NCBI GenBank assembly: GCA_019753235.1
Contig: JAIELF010000016.1
Location: 1-64,000, forward strand
Reading direction: 5' to 3'
Length of the DNA: 64,000 nt
DNA from: a bacterium
GTDB lineage: Bacteria; Planctomycetota; Planctomycetia; Kolteriales; Kolteriaceae
The notes under the pieces were generated by a model, which had not been told where the DNA came from, ran no database searches, and worked only from the letters and a program-made list of their open reading frames with translations. This document shows positions 55,537-64,000 of the stretch, in pieces (within the stretch, counting starts at the first letter, position 1; each line of letters starts with the position of its first letter). A program made the position numbers and the translations under genes.

Positions 55537-57420
55537 TCAGTTGGCCGCCCGTCCCATGGGGAAAAATCGGCGTTTTTTGGGTGCCGAGGAAGCGGTTTCA
55601 CCCTCTTCGGACTCCTCCTCGTCGGGGTCTTTGACGATCGATGCTCGCGCGGGGCCTCGCAGTCCCTGACCAATCGTGCCGCCAGCAACGGGTTGGTCGC
55701 CGTCTTGAAAGAGGTTGGGCGTCGCGGGATGAAAGCCCAGCCAGCGCTGAGAGTTCTTATCGTTGGCAATGGATTCGATGGTCGCGTAACTCTGCGGTCG
55801 GGGCAGGGCGTTGATCTCCAGACGTCCCGAAAGATTGTTGTTTGCGGAAGCCTGCATCAGCAAGTCGACGATATCGGGATAGGTCGCCCCGAGATTACTC
55901 GCCTTTTCGATCACGTCGAGAATGCTGGTTGTTGCCATTTGCCTCTGCTCGCGAACCCCTTGCGAACTGGGACGCGACGAATAGAGATGGACTTCATTTG
56001 TCCCTGCCGACGCAGTCACCGTCAGATGATCCCCCACTTGCATCGTCATCGGCGGGACAAATTGTTGATTGGGCTGAAAGAGAACAATCTCTCGTCGAAA
56101 GTTCCGCGAGAGATGGATCATCGGCGGGCCTTCGCTCTCGACGGCATGAATCGAAAATTCGTCCGGCCCCATCAGTATCGGTCGAACCAAAGGATCGGTC
56201 TGATCCATCATCCAAAGCGAGCGGAATGCCCCGTAGCGAGCCTCGCTACTTTGTGAGCTGAGAAGCCGAGTGAGATGCGTCCGGGCGAGCGGTTGATCAT
56301 GCGAGATCAGCGCCGCGAGCGCATACGCTCGGTAGAGGTTCGATCGGTCGGCAAGCTGTGCCAAGATCTTGTAGCCGGCCGGGTCTTTCATGTACGCGAG
56401 GCTCTGGGCGGAGCAGAATTGAACCAGATCGTTATCCGCAAGAAGACCTTCTTTCAAGACCGTCATGCTGGAGGGGCCAATCGCTTCGAGCCGAAGGGAC
56501 GCTTCGATGGTTGTTTCGGGATTCATGAGATCTGCTTCGAGAAATCCTAGGATTTGCTCCTGAAACGTCTTCGATCGGCTCATCGGGATTCTTCGAACAA
56601 CGTGCAGAAATCGCTCCGTGTTGTGGATGTACTCGATGGGAATGCCGAGCTTGATCGTCTGATAGTCGAGCGGGACAGCAATCTGTCGGGAGGCCTCCGA
56701 CCGAATGGATCGAAAGCGTTGATTGATCTGTTCGGAGATTTGTCGGCTGCGCGCTTTGGACTTCTTTCCGTCTTCAAGCATCAGTCGAAAATCCCGGTCA
56801 GCAAGGAGTCGACCTCGTCCGAGCACGCGCCCCTTTTTGAGGGATGCTGCCCGAGCCGCTTCCGATTTCTCATCCGCCATCACAAGGATGGGGCCGTCCA
56901 CGCGCACCCAGGCATCCCCTTCGAGTGTTCCCTTGTTTTTAATGTGCTTACCCTTCGCAATGACGTGTTCTTTGAGATCTGTCTCGAGAAGGAATCCTCC
57001 CTTTAGGCTTTTCGCGTCGTCGCCGGGCGGGATCCAGACCTCCACGTCAACAAGATCCCCCTTTCGGCCTCCCGGCGGTACGGTTGTCCGCAAAAGAGCC
57101 AAGCAAGAGTTGGTTGATCGGAGCACATCGGCGGGGCTTTCGACCCCTCTCTTTTTCATCGTCTCGATCATGAGTCGACGGTACGTGTTGTTGGGGGGGT
57201 CGCTTCCGGTCCCTTCTAGACCCGTGACAAAGCCCAGCCCTTCGACCCGAAAAGGTTGCAGGCCGTCAAAGCCGGAACCGTCGCCGGTGGTGTCATAGTC
57301 GGGAGTTCGCATGACCGTGTCGTCGGCAGCGCGGATCGATTGACCCGCTCCCGCCAGCAGGGTTGCCAACAAGAGGATCTCGAGGGAGCGTCGTTGAAGA
57401 CTCGTGGAACCGTCCCGCAT
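55537..57420 (-). CDS. FlgI-like P-ring protein split by a HEAT-like region
   Basis: 627 residues. Signal peptide ILLLATLLAGAGQSIRA. N-terminal half (~58-240) matches flagellar P-ring FlgI: FRVEGLGFVTGLEGTGSDPP, TVPPGGRKGDLVDVEVWIPP. The end of the FlgI fold reappears at ~500-550 (SILDVIEKASNLGATYPDIV; ASANNNLSGRLEINALPR). Between (~300-420) lie helical repeats such as LVQFCSAQSLAYMKDPAGYK and SSEARYGAFRSLWMMDQTDP, HEAT-like. The tail is acidic then basic (DPDEEESEEGETASSAPKKR). FlgI is normally ~370 residues. No flagellar genes are near, so it may be a repurposed envelope protein. ATG at 57418-57420. Confidence 0.8.
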   Translation of the reverse strand: MRDGSTSLQRRSLEILLLATLLAGAGQSIRAADDTVMRTPDYDTTGDGSGFDGLQPFRVEGLGFVTGLEGTGSDPPNNTYRRLMIETMKKRGVESPADVLRSTNSCLALLRTTVPPGGRKGDLVDVEVWIPPGDDAKSLKGGFLLETDLKEHVIAKGKHIKNKGTLEGDAWVRVDGPILVMADEKSEAARAASLKKGRVLGRGRLLADRDFRLMLEDGKKSKARSRQISEQINQRFRSIRSEASRQIAVPLDYQTIKLGIPIEYIHNTERFLHVVRRIPMSRSKTFQEQILGFLEADLMNPETTIEASLRLEAIGPSSMTVLKEGLLADNDLVQFCSAQSLAYMKDPAGYKILAQLADRSNLYRAYALAALISHDQPLARTHLTRLLSSQSSEARYGAFRSLWMMDQTDPLVRPILMGPDEFSIHAVESEGPPMIHLSRNFRREIVLFQPNQQFVPPMTMQVGDHLTVTASAGTNEVHLYSSRPSSQGVREQRQMATTSILDVIEKASNLGATYPDIVDLLMQASANNNLSGRLEINALPRPQSYATIESIANDKNSQRWLGFHPATPNLFQDGDQPVAGGTIGQGLRGPARASIVKDPDEEESEEGETASSAPKKRRFFPMGRAAN

Positions 57421-57572
57421 TGGTCATGCCCTTGTCTCGGTTGCAACGGGTTCGGAAAAGGAGCTTTCCAGATTCCCCGCGGCGCGAAGCAACCGAATAG
57501 CGCTCGGCCCGAATTGCGTCAAGCGGATGTTGGTGGTTTGGGCGAACTAGCGAGAGTCTCGGCCAAAAGTTG

Positions 57573-58955
57573 TTATCGGCGAGTCTGATTTCGATAGAAG
57601 TGAGCCAACCGATCGGGAGACACGCCCAGAGCATACCCCGCCAAAACGAGCTGATTGATCCACCAGGTTCGCCAGGGACCGACCTGCTTCCAACGCCGGG
57701 CCGACGTCACCGCGTACGCGGGATCGATCACGATCCGCCCCATTCGAGATAGATCTCGGATCAAAGCGACGTCCTCGAGAATCGGCCATGGCCGAAAACC
57801 TCCCTGCGTCCAGAAGGTGCTCGCCCGACAGAATAAGGCTTGATCGCCGAAGGGGAGCGATAGCCAGCGAGAGCGGAAGTTGGTCCCCCAACGAATCATG
57901 CTCGGCACCGAGGAAGGTTCATCAACCCCAAAAGAAAAAGCGCCGCCGGCCACGTCGCTGTTCGAAAGATGCTGATGCACGCGTTCTGGAAAATCGTCTG
58001 GAAGAATCGTGTCCGCATGAAGGAACAAAAGCGACTCGCCTGCTGCGACCGATGCCCCCAAATTCAGTTGCGCGCCGCGACCATCTCGGCAGAGAAACGT
58101 CTTCGCGCCGGCTTGCCTTGCGATCGAGACGGTCTGGTCCGTGCTCCCGCCGTCGACGACGATCGTCTCGATCGCTGACCGATGGGCGATGTTCTCGATG
58201 GTCTTGGCGATGGTCTTCTCTTCGTTCCAAGTTGGGATGATGACCGAAAGCGTCGCCGATTCGGTCATGCCGACCGGCTGACGCGTGGCCTTTGTCCAAT
58301 GTGGGAGATCTTCTGGATGGTCGATGTCTCCGAGTGGGGAAAGGATCGCCACCGACCAGTCTCGGCTCTTCACGCGGGCGAGAGTTTCTTCGAAAACGGT
58401 CTCTGTTCCCCAGCGGATCCCTTCGAAGAGTGTTGATCGCGGCTCGCGCAGGCCGATCAAGTAGTATCCGCCATCCCATGCGGGCCCCAGCACCACGTCA
58501 CATCGCTGTAACGAATCGAATGCCTGTTGAATAAGAGCAGCATCAAGGTAGGGGGCATCGGTTCCCACGATCACGGTGGGGCAGGGGCCTGCCGCGCTCG
58601 ATCGTTGAAACGCGGCCAACATTCGCTGGCCGAGATCTCCTTCCGATTGGGGCGAGCATGGAATCTCGGTGCCGAAAAGTGAATAGAACTCGGCAGGGCT
58701 TCCGCCTGTAAGCGAAACCTCGATTTCAATGGGAAACTTCGAGGTCGCCTGAACGCGAGAAAGAGGTTCCGCCCAGGCGAGCGTTCGCCGAATCATGGCT
58801 TGTTGAAGGTCGGCAGCTCGTTGGGGACCGATCGCGGGAATCAAACGGGTTTTCGCCGCGCCCGCGACGGGATATCGCGAAAAAATCCACAGCTTAGATT
58901 TCATGCCAGGGAAGGTTCGACGTGTCTCTTGAGCAGGGATCGGGCTCTCAGCCAT
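57573..58955 (-). CDS. Fused DUF2064 transferase and family-2 glycosyltransferase
   Basis: 460 residues, two enzymes in one chain. N-terminal ~20-235: LWIFSRYPVAGAAKTRLIPA, TVIVGTDAPYLDAALIQQAF and VLGPAWDGGYYLIGLREPRS, as in DUF2064 (TIGR04282-type) nucleotide-sugar-like proteins. C-terminal ~238-460: LSVIIPTWNEEKTIAKTIEN, IVVDGGSTDQTVSIARQAGA, LLFLHADTILPDDF: family-2 glycosyltransferase (TIGR04283-type). The two are often neighbours and sometimes fused. ATG at 58953-58955 has GGAGGGAA upstream, within a tandem repeat. Substrate unknown. Confidence 0.9.
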   Translation of the reverse strand: MAESPIPAQETRRTFPGMKSKLWIFSRYPVAGAAKTRLIPAIGPQRAADLQQAMIRRTLAWAEPLSRVQATSKFPIEIEVSLTGGSPAEFYSLFGTEIPCSPQSEGDLGQRMLAAFQRSSAAGPCPTVIVGTDAPYLDAALIQQAFDSLQRCDVVLGPAWDGGYYLIGLREPRSTLFEGIRWGTETVFEETLARVKSRDWSVAILSPLGDIDHPEDLPHWTKATRQPVGMTESATLSVIIPTWNEEKTIAKTIENIAHRSAIETIVVDGGSTDQTVSIARQAGAKTFLCRDGRGAQLNLGASVAAGESLLFLHADTILPDDFPERVHQHLSNSDVAGGAFSFGVDEPSSVPSMIRWGTNFRSRWLSLPFGDQALFCRASTFWTQGGFRPWPILEDVALIRDLSRMGRIVIDPAYAVTSARRWKQVGPWRTWWINQLVLAGYALGVSPDRLAHFYRNQTRR

Positions 58956-59005
58956 TCTTCCCTCCACGGTCTATTCTTCCCTCCACGGGACGTTCTTCCC
59001 TCCAC
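58955..59005 (-). repeat. Triplicated 19-bp unit carrying the ribosome site
   Basis: Minus-strand GTGGAGGGAAGAA occurs three times with a 19-bp period (plus-strand starts 58955, 58974, 58993). Each unit holds a GGAGG site; the copy nearest the start serves the fused glycosyltransferase. A tandem duplication of a ribosome-binding region. Confidence 0.75.
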
Positions 59006-59321
59006 AGGTTTTCCCAAGGAAAACCGAGTCGCGCCAACAGCATGAGTCTCGCTTCGAGAATCAATCCACGCCGCCAAGATGGGATCATATCGGTACTTCG
59101 CACTCTTCCTCCGATCAATTTACCGGCGGCACGAGGATTGTCCGCTGCCCTGGGGAGCTTCCTGATTCATGCGAAACTTCCGCGGGTCGAAGCGTCTTCG
59201 CCGAGGATCTGTGACCTTGAAAGATGGAATCGGCCTCGTCTTCCCGCAGAATACAAGCGTCGAGAAAGAGAGGCCGGCCGACTCGCGGCAAATAGAAGCA
59301 AAACAAAATGAGGTGGTTACG
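58956..59321. promoter_or_regulatory. Divergent intergenic region before aroB
   Basis: 366 bases between the fused glycosyltransferase (minus) and aroB (plus). It contains the triplicated ribosome-site repeat at 58955-59005; both promoters should lie here. An in-frame extension of aroB reaches back to 59169 but does not look like the family. No other structure was recognised. Confidence 0.45.
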
Positions 59322-60419
59322 GTGAAGACCGTCCCGGTCCGATTAGGATCGAGAAGTTATGAGATCGAGATCGGAACCAACCTTTTGGGTCGGGTCGTCA
59401 AGCGATTGGCATGTCTGGCCGCGGGTCGACAGGTCGTGGTCGTGACGGACGAAAACGTCTCGTCAACGTATGCCGACCCTCTCCTCTCGTCGCTTCGAGA
59501 GTCAGGCTTCACACCTTTGTTGGCGGTCGTGCCGCCCGGCGAGTCAAGTAAATCGCTGTCGATCGCATCGGGTCTTTTCGACCAAATGATTCACTCGAAT
59601 GCCGACCGTCGGACCGTGGTGATCGCGCTTGGTGGCGGCGTCGTCGGAGACTTGGCAGGCTTCGTGGCGGCCACGTACGCTCGCGGGGTCTCCTTCTATC
59701 AAATACCAACCACGCTTTTGGCGATGGTCGATTCTTCGGTCGGCGGCAAGGTCGGCATTGATCACCCTTTGGCGAAGAACATGATCGGCGCATTTCATCA
59801 GCCTATCGGCGTCACATGCGACATTGATTTGCTCGCCTCGCTTCCCGACAGGCAATATCGCTGTGGATTGGCAGAGGTCGTGAAGTACGGCGTGATCATG
59901 GATCCCATTTTTTTCGAGATGATCGAAACATCGATCGATGCCATCAATCAGCGAGACCCGCTTGTGGTGGCAACGATGGTCGCGAGATGTTGCGAACTCA
60001 AGGCCCAGGTGGTGGAAGAGGATGAGTTCGAGACCACCGGCCGGCGCGCCATTCTCAACTACGGCCATACATTCGCTCATGCGTTCGAAACGGCAGCCGA
60101 CTACGAAAAGGTTCAGCACGGCGAAGCGGTCGCGATGGGGATGATCTGTGCCGCTCGACTCGCCGAGCGATTGGGGCGAATCGATGGTCAAATCAATCAT
60201 CGACAGCGTGCGTTATGGAAATCGCTTCAATTGCCGACCGTTGTTCCATCGTGGCTGCTGGAAGAAGACTTGATCGCGTCGATGCGAAAAGACAAAAAGT
60301 CGCTGGCGGGTCGGTTGCGATTCGTGCTGCCCACGCGACTAGGGCACGTTTCAATCGTGGAGGATGTGGACGAATCGCTGGTACAAGAAGTGATGCGGGA
60401 GTGCTCGCAGTCCCCTTAA
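59322..60419 (+). CDS. aroB: 3-dehydroquinate synthase
   Basis: 365 residues from GTG at 59322, chosen because GAGGTG lies 7 bases upstream and the length matches the family (~360). Second step of the shikimate pathway, NAD- and Zn-dependent. Seen: VVVVTDENVSSTYADPLLSS, VPPGESSKSLSIASGLFDQM, VIALGGGVVGDLAGFVAATY, DSSVGGKVGIDHPLAKNMIG, AFHQP, LAEVVKYGVIMDPIFFEMIE, NYGHTFAHAFETAADYEKVQ and HGEAVAMGMI. All metal and substrate ligands are present. Confidence 0.95.
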   Translation: MKTVPVRLGSRSYEIEIGTNLLGRVVKRLACLAAGRQVVVVTDENVSSTYADPLLSSLRESGFTPLLAVVPPGESSKSLSIASGLFDQMIHSNADRRTVVIALGGGVVGDLAGFVAATYARGVSFYQIPTTLLAMVDSSVGGKVGIDHPLAKNMIGAFHQPIGVTCDIDLLASLPDRQYRCGLAEVVKYGVIMDPIFFEMIETSIDAINQRDPLVVATMVARCCELKAQVVEEDEFETTGRRAILNYGHTFAHAFETAADYEKVQHGEAVAMGMICAARLAERLGRIDGQINHRQRALWKSLQLPTVVPSWLLEEDLIASMRKDKKSLAGRLRFVLPTRLGHVSIVEDVDESLVQEVMRECSQSP

Positions 60420-60489
60420 ACCTTCGCGTTGGTTGCCTTCGACGTTTGCCCCTCGTGAGCGTGATTTTGGCGAACACAAGGAATTCCAT

Positions 60490-61413
60490 GTGACTGGATC
60501 GACCCGAAGTTCTTTCTCTGATCGTGACGATGCCGGGCCAGGCTTCGATCTGCCGGCCGATGCGGAAGACATCGCCGTCGACAACGCGCCGGTTCGTCGA
60601 GAGGTCTTCGCCGGCCTGAGTGTGGAAGGCTATTCTCGTGCGGCGGTGCAATCCTATTGGCGAATTCCCGAACTCAAGATTGGTTTCGATTTCGGCCTGC
60701 AACCCTGGTCGTTCATGACGACGGCCACTTGGTGTTTAAGTCACACGCATCTCGATCATGTTGCCGCTTTGCCCGTCTATGTTTCGCGTCGCCGAATGAT
60801 GCACATGCCCGAGCCGACGATTTACGTGCCGGAGTCGTCGATGGATGATATTCGAGCGCTGCTGGCAATCTTTCAACGGCTGGATCGGGGTCGACTTCCG
60901 TGCAATTTGGTCCCCGTCGTCGCGGGGGATGAGTTCGATCTTTCACGCGAACATGTTCTGACCGTTTATCCGACTTACCATACTATCCCCAGCGTCGGAT
61001 ACGTCGTTTGGGACCGCCGGCGGAAGCTCAAGGAAGAATACTTTCACCTGACCGGCGAGCAGATCCGAGATTTGCGTTTCTCGGGGGTCGAGGTATCGCG
61101 CGAAGTTCGGACTCCCCTTGTTTCTTACTTGGGTGATTCGAATCCACGCGGACTCGATGCCTGCGAGGCCAACTTTCAAGCCAAAGTGCTGATCATGGAA
61201 ATGACTTTCGTCGCGAAAGAGCATCGGCGAGAAAAGATCCACAAGTTCGGCCACATCCACTTCGACGATATCATCGAACGCGCGGACCAATTTCAGAACG
61301 ATTGGATCATCGCCTCGCATGTCAGTACCCGTTACCACGACGACAGCGTCCGCGCGATGGTGAAGAAGCGATTGCCTGCGTCGCTCCGCGGGCGATTTCT
61401 GCTTTGGCTTTGA
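60490..61413 (+). CDS. Metallo-beta-lactamase-fold hydrolase (RNase Z-like)
   Basis: 307 residues. Motif CLSHTHLDHVAALPVYV (HTHLDH at 85-90) is the metal-binding signature; further ligands may be GDSN (in SYLGDSNPRG) and the late IIASHVSTRYHDDSV. Resembles ribonuclease Z / tRNase Z-like and lactonase-like proteins of the MBL fold; the substrate is not decided. Start GTG at 60490 has AAGGA 7 bases upstream; an earlier in-frame TTG (60433) lacks a site. It follows aroB by 70 bases on the same strand. Confidence 0.85.
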   Translation: MTGSTRSSFSDRDDAGPGFDLPADAEDIAVDNAPVRREVFAGLSVEGYSRAAVQSYWRIPELKIGFDFGLQPWSFMTTATWCLSHTHLDHVAALPVYVSRRRMMHMPEPTIYVPESSMDDIRALLAIFQRLDRGRLPCNLVPVVAGDEFDLSREHVLTVYPTYHTIPSVGYVVWDRRRKLKEEYFHLTGEQIRDLRFSGVEVSREVRTPLVSYLGDSNPRGLDACEANFQAKVLIMEMTFVAKEHRREKIHKFGHIHFDDIIERADQFQNDWIIASHVSTRYHDDSVRAMVKKRLPASLRGRFLLWL

Positions 61414-61697
61414 CCGAATTGGAAAAGACTGCGGAATATCGCGAGCGTGCCTTTTGTGCGGAACAAGCTCGCCTTGGCGACTAATCGCAAGACGAATCAA
61501 AACATTTTCCTCAAGATGCTCTCCGGTGATCAGCACGTTTGTGCTTGGCCGTGTATGGTTCGCCTGACAAAGGCTTCCACGGGCGATCCATGCGACGCCG
61601 ACACGAAGCTTTTGGCCCACGCTGAGTTCACCCCAGAGGTGTGCTTCAGCGAGGGTGGGTTGACGACGTCCGGTTTCTCCGTGAGAGGATCCCTGCC

Positions 61698-62543
61698 ATG
61701 TTTCGCACTCCTGTGAACCGCTTGATCATGCCGGTGTTGTTGGTCTCCAGCTTGGTCGGCTGCCGGGCATTCCGCGAGGGGGGACTCTTCTCGCGCTGCT
61801 CGACGTGCGGCAGTGGAGCTGTCCAGACTGTCGGTTACGGCGGCGACGCCGGTTCTGTCATGGTGGGTGGCGATGGGATCGACGGGGGAAGTTGGTCGGG
61901 TGACGCAGGTTGCACCACCTGCCAAAAGACTCCGGACGTCGTCACGGACGGCACCTTCATGGAAGGTGGGCCCGCGATCGTCGATGGCATCGAACCTTTG
62001 ATGTTGCCGGCCCCTGACGAATCGGAACCTTCGTTTGCCGTCAATCCCACGCCGGACGAATCTCCTGTCAAACCCGAGCCCGCCAAGCCGGAACCTGCCA
62101 AGCCGGAGCAGGCTCGTTCTGAACAACCGACGCGACCCGTCGAAGTCGCTCCCACGGCCCCGCGAATCAACGTCGCTAAACCCTCCGCACTGAACCTCGA
62201 TGTAAAGGCGAACGTATCAAGCGCCAGCGTCGGCCAGGAGATCGTCTTTGAGATCACGCTGGCCAATGTCGGCGGAGCCCCGGTCGAATCCATCGACCTG
62301 GTTGCGAACTTCTCCGAAGGATTGAGGCCTAAGTCGGTCTCGCCCCCGGGCGTCTCGCGCATCGACGGTCAACGAGTTCTCTTTGATGCCATTAAGAGTT
62401 TGGCTCCGATGACACTCAGCTACACGATCGTGGCCGAGGCCATGCCCGGCATGCCCGAAAGCCGACTCTCCGTCGACGTGAGCAGCCCCATCTTGACGTC
62501 CGGCAAGATTCAGCGGGAACAGGTCGTCCGCCTGACGCCGTAG
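61698..62543 (+). CDS. Lipoprotein with DUF11-like domain
   Basis: 281 residues. Lipobox SLVGC (Cys22) after MFRTPVNRLIMPVLLV, so lipid-anchored. Residues ~25-120 are Gly-, Ser- and Asp-rich with CSTCGSG and CTTCQKT pairs; ~120-150 has the Pro repeat KPEPAKPEPAKPEQARSE. The C-terminal ~110 residues (LNLDVKANVSSASVGQEIVF; NVGGAPVESIDLVANFSEGL; LAPMTLSYTIVAEAMPGMPE) match the DUF11/conserved repeat domain of surface proteins. Start ATG at 61698 with GAGAGGA upstream. Confidence 0.82.
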   Translation: MFRTPVNRLIMPVLLVSSLVGCRAFREGGLFSRCSTCGSGAVQTVGYGGDAGSVMVGGDGIDGGSWSGDAGCTTCQKTPDVVTDGTFMEGGPAIVDGIEPLMLPAPDESEPSFAVNPTPDESPVKPEPAKPEPAKPEQARSEQPTRPVEVAPTAPRINVAKPSALNLDVKANVSSASVGQEIVFEITLANVGGAPVESIDLVANFSEGLRPKSVSPPGVSRIDGQRVLFDAIKSLAPMTLSYTIVAEAMPGMPESRLSVDVSSPILTSGKIQREQVVRLTP

Positions 62544-62571
62544 TTACCGCGATAAAAATCCAAGCCGCGCG

Positions 62572-62599
62572 AGGAGACCTTCCATCAAGGACGTCTCCT
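62572..62599 (+). terminator. Terminator hairpin after DUF11 lipoprotein
   Basis: AGGAGAC (62572-62578) pairs with GTCTCCT (62593-62599) over a 14-base loop, followed by a T-rich TGTTTCGTTTC. It lies 28 bases after the lipoprotein stop, before the convergent sirtuin gene. Confidence 0.55.
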
Positions 62600-62639
62600 T
62601 GTTTCGTTTCGCCGAGAACGCTTCCGTTGCGATACTTCC

Positions 62640-63389
62640 TTAACGCCTCAGCAACTGATCGACCTCGGTCAAAAACGCTCCGATCGCTTCGCGGTAGACC
62701 CGGTCGGCTTGATCATCAAGAGGCGTCGAATCACGATTGATGATAATCAACCGAGCCCCGCGGCGCTTGGCCGATCGAGGTAGACTGGCGGCGGGTTCGA
62801 CCACCAGCGACGAACCGATGGCCAAAAACAATTCGCATTGCTCGGCCATCCTGATCGAATCCAACAGGATATCTTCCGGGAGCGGTTGGCCGAAGGAGAC
62901 AGTGGCCGACTTCAAGTATCCTCCGCATTGCGGACATTCCGGTGGCTCGCCCGTCTGGCGAAAAAGATTCATCATGGAATCGACGTCGTACCGAGCTTCG
63001 CAGGTGAGGCAGGCAATTGCCCGCGCGGTGCCATGAAGTTCCAGAACAGCCTCGTTGCCTGCCGCTTGATGCAGCCCGTCGATGTTCTGCGTGATGACAC
63101 CGTCAATCAGGCCGGCTGACTCCCAACGAGCGATCGCGCGGTGGCCTGCGTTCGGAGCCGCTTGAGAAAAATCGCGATGGACGATCTCCTTCTGCCTCCA
63201 TGATTCTCGCCGAGCCTCGGCGGAGCGGAGAAACTCGTCGAAGAAAACTGGTTTCGATTGGGACCAGATACCGCCCGGCGAGCGGAAATCGGGGATGCCG
63301 CTCTCGGTACTGATTCCTGCCCCGGTGAAGACCACCGTCGATCCGCTCTCCTTCATCATCGTGGCCAGTTCGGCGGCCAATCGGGCCAT
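62640..63389 (-). CDS. SIR2-family NAD-dependent protein deacylase
   Basis: 249 residues. Removes acyl groups from protein lysines with NAD+. Seen: VVFTGAGISTESGIPDFRSP (19-38), VITQNIDGLHQAAGNEAVLE (98-117) with His119 in LHGT, the Zn site CLTC (Cys127, Cys130) and CPQC (Cys152, Cys155), and LAIGSSLVVEPAASLP. Start ATG at 63387-63389 has GAGGAG 7 bases upstream; ATG at 63395 is in frame but too near the site. Class III sirtuin likely. Confidence 0.94.
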   Translation of the reverse strand: MARLAAELATMMKESGSTVVFTGAGISTESGIPDFRSPGGIWSQSKPVFFDEFLRSAEARRESWRQKEIVHRDFSQAAPNAGHRAIARWESAGLIDGVITQNIDGLHQAAGNEAVLELHGTARAIACLTCEARYDVDSMMNLFRQTGEPPECPQCGGYLKSATVSFGQPLPEDILLDSIRMAEQCELFLAIGSSLVVEPAASLPRSAKRRGARLIIINRDSTPLDDQADRVYREAIGAFLTEVDQLLRR

Positions 63390-63522
63390 CGCCATTCTCC
63401 TCGGGTATGCTCGCGCCGAAACCAAGCCTTCACGTGTGGATATTAATCTATCCTCGATTCCGCATGAAGATCCTCCTCTCTGCTACCTTCTTTTTTCTGC
63501 CTGTTCCTGTTGAGCCCGTCTG

Positions 63523-64000
63523 TCAAAACATCGTCAGTTGTCCCGACGGGTCGGCCGGCGCCTGAAACGACGAGCAATCGAGCAAAGGAAACTCGGTCAG
63601 CAGTCCGTTTCGACGAGCGAAGAACTGAAACATCTTGGCAATCTGGTCTGCCCAGGGGCCCGTGCCACGCATTCGGCTGCCGAAACGAGGATCGTTCAAC
63701 TTGTTGCCTCGGACATCGCGGATGCGAGCCAGCACGGCAGTCGCTCGGTGGGGGTAATTCCTTTGCAGCCATTCGACAAAAACGTCTCTGACAGAGAAAG
63801 GAAGCCGCAGCAGCGTGTAGCTTGCCGAGTGAGCGCCGCATCGGCGAGCCGACTCCAGAATGGATGGGATCTCATTGTCGGTGAGCCCCGGAATCAAGGG
63901 AGCCAAAAGGACTCGAACGGGGATCCCTGCCTTCGAGAGTTGCTTGATCGTGTCGAGCCGAGCCAGCGGCGAACTCGCGCGCGGCTCCATCTCGTGTTGG
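63523..64000 (-). CDS. Radical SAM protein, PA0069/SplB-like (partial)
   Basis: Open to the right edge, so the N-terminal half with the CxxxCxxC cluster motif lies outside. About 159 residues are seen. The segment PRASSPLARLDTIKQLSKAG, then IPVRVLLAPLIPGLTDNEIP, with the end LRLPFSVRDVFVEWLQRNYP, fits the PA0069/Rv2578c-type radical SAM family (related to spore photoproduct lyase). An internal ATG at 63990 is not the true start. The stop is at 63523-63525. Confidence 0.85.
   Translation of the reverse strand, partial: QHEMEPRASSPLARLDTIKQLSKAGIPVRVLLAPLIPGLTDNEIPSILESARRCGAHSASYTLLRLPFSVRDVFVEWLQRNYPHRATAVLARIRDVRGNKLNDPRFGSRMRGTGPWADQIAKMFQFFARRNGLLTEFPLLDCSSFQAPADPSGQLTMF

Overview
The window looks like a chromosomal segment of a planctomycete, probably Gemmatales-like. 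Several signs agree: an ECF sigma factor next to a Ser/Thr kinase with a WD40 region; a giant secreted protein whose N-terminus carries the planctomycete motif LEERLTPA; a FlgI-type protein with an insert; three ECF sigma genes in about 23 kb; and an integrase C-terminus of a type I associate with planctomycetes. G+C is moderately high, strands alternate often, and many genes are hypothetical and secreted. The species call is inference; no 16S gene is present.

Layout. 1-12574 (minus): a near-complete 14-subunit complex I operon in the order nuoA-B-C-D-E-F-G-H-I-J-K-L-M. nuoM runs off the left edge, so nuoN is expected beyond it. Many junctions overlap (ATGA), implying translational coupling. 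A perfect palindrome lies just upstream of nuoA. 13044-18143 (plus): ECF sigma factor and a 1432-residue membrane kinase whose C-terminal half mixes WD40-like and HAF-like repeats. 18477-19340: a broken arylsulfatase joined in frame to an integrase C-terminus, abutting tRNA-Val(UAC); this is the scar of a lost mobile element. 19472-31860: a nucleotide-sugar dehydrogenase, a 1554-residue secreted PQQ/FN3/lectin/FG-GAP/protease-like protein, an ECF sigma factor with structured upstream DNA, and secreted or PQQ proteins.

32223-43712: argC, a lipoprotein, CvpA, a third ECF sigma factor, an orphan MoxR-type ATPase, holA, an HD phosphohydrolase, a cobalamin adenosyltransferase, a tRNA-dihydrouridine synthase, birA and nadC. 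43717-55284: a Gfo/Idh/MocA oxidoreductase, a DUF481-like outer-membrane protein, a BtuF-like protein, a Clp-N/ThiD2/ThiE fusion, enolase, a VanZ-like protein and SMC. 55537-64000: the FlgI-HEAT protein, a fused sugar/glycosyltransferase, aroB, an MBL-fold hydrolase, a DUF11 lipoprotein, a sirtuin and a partial radical SAM protein.

Most of the window is housekeeping: respiration, amino-acid and cofactor synthesis, replication and chromosome organisation. It is interleaved with planctomycete signalling and secreted proteins. The most unusual items are the sulfatase-integrase chimera at tRNA-Val, the Clp-N-ThiD2-ThiE triple fusion, the FlgI protein split by HEAT-like repeats, the kinase with a HAF insert, and several regulatory-looking DNA structures: the nuoA palindrome, the 32-bp hairpin repeats at holA, and an orphan terminator at 45264-45311.
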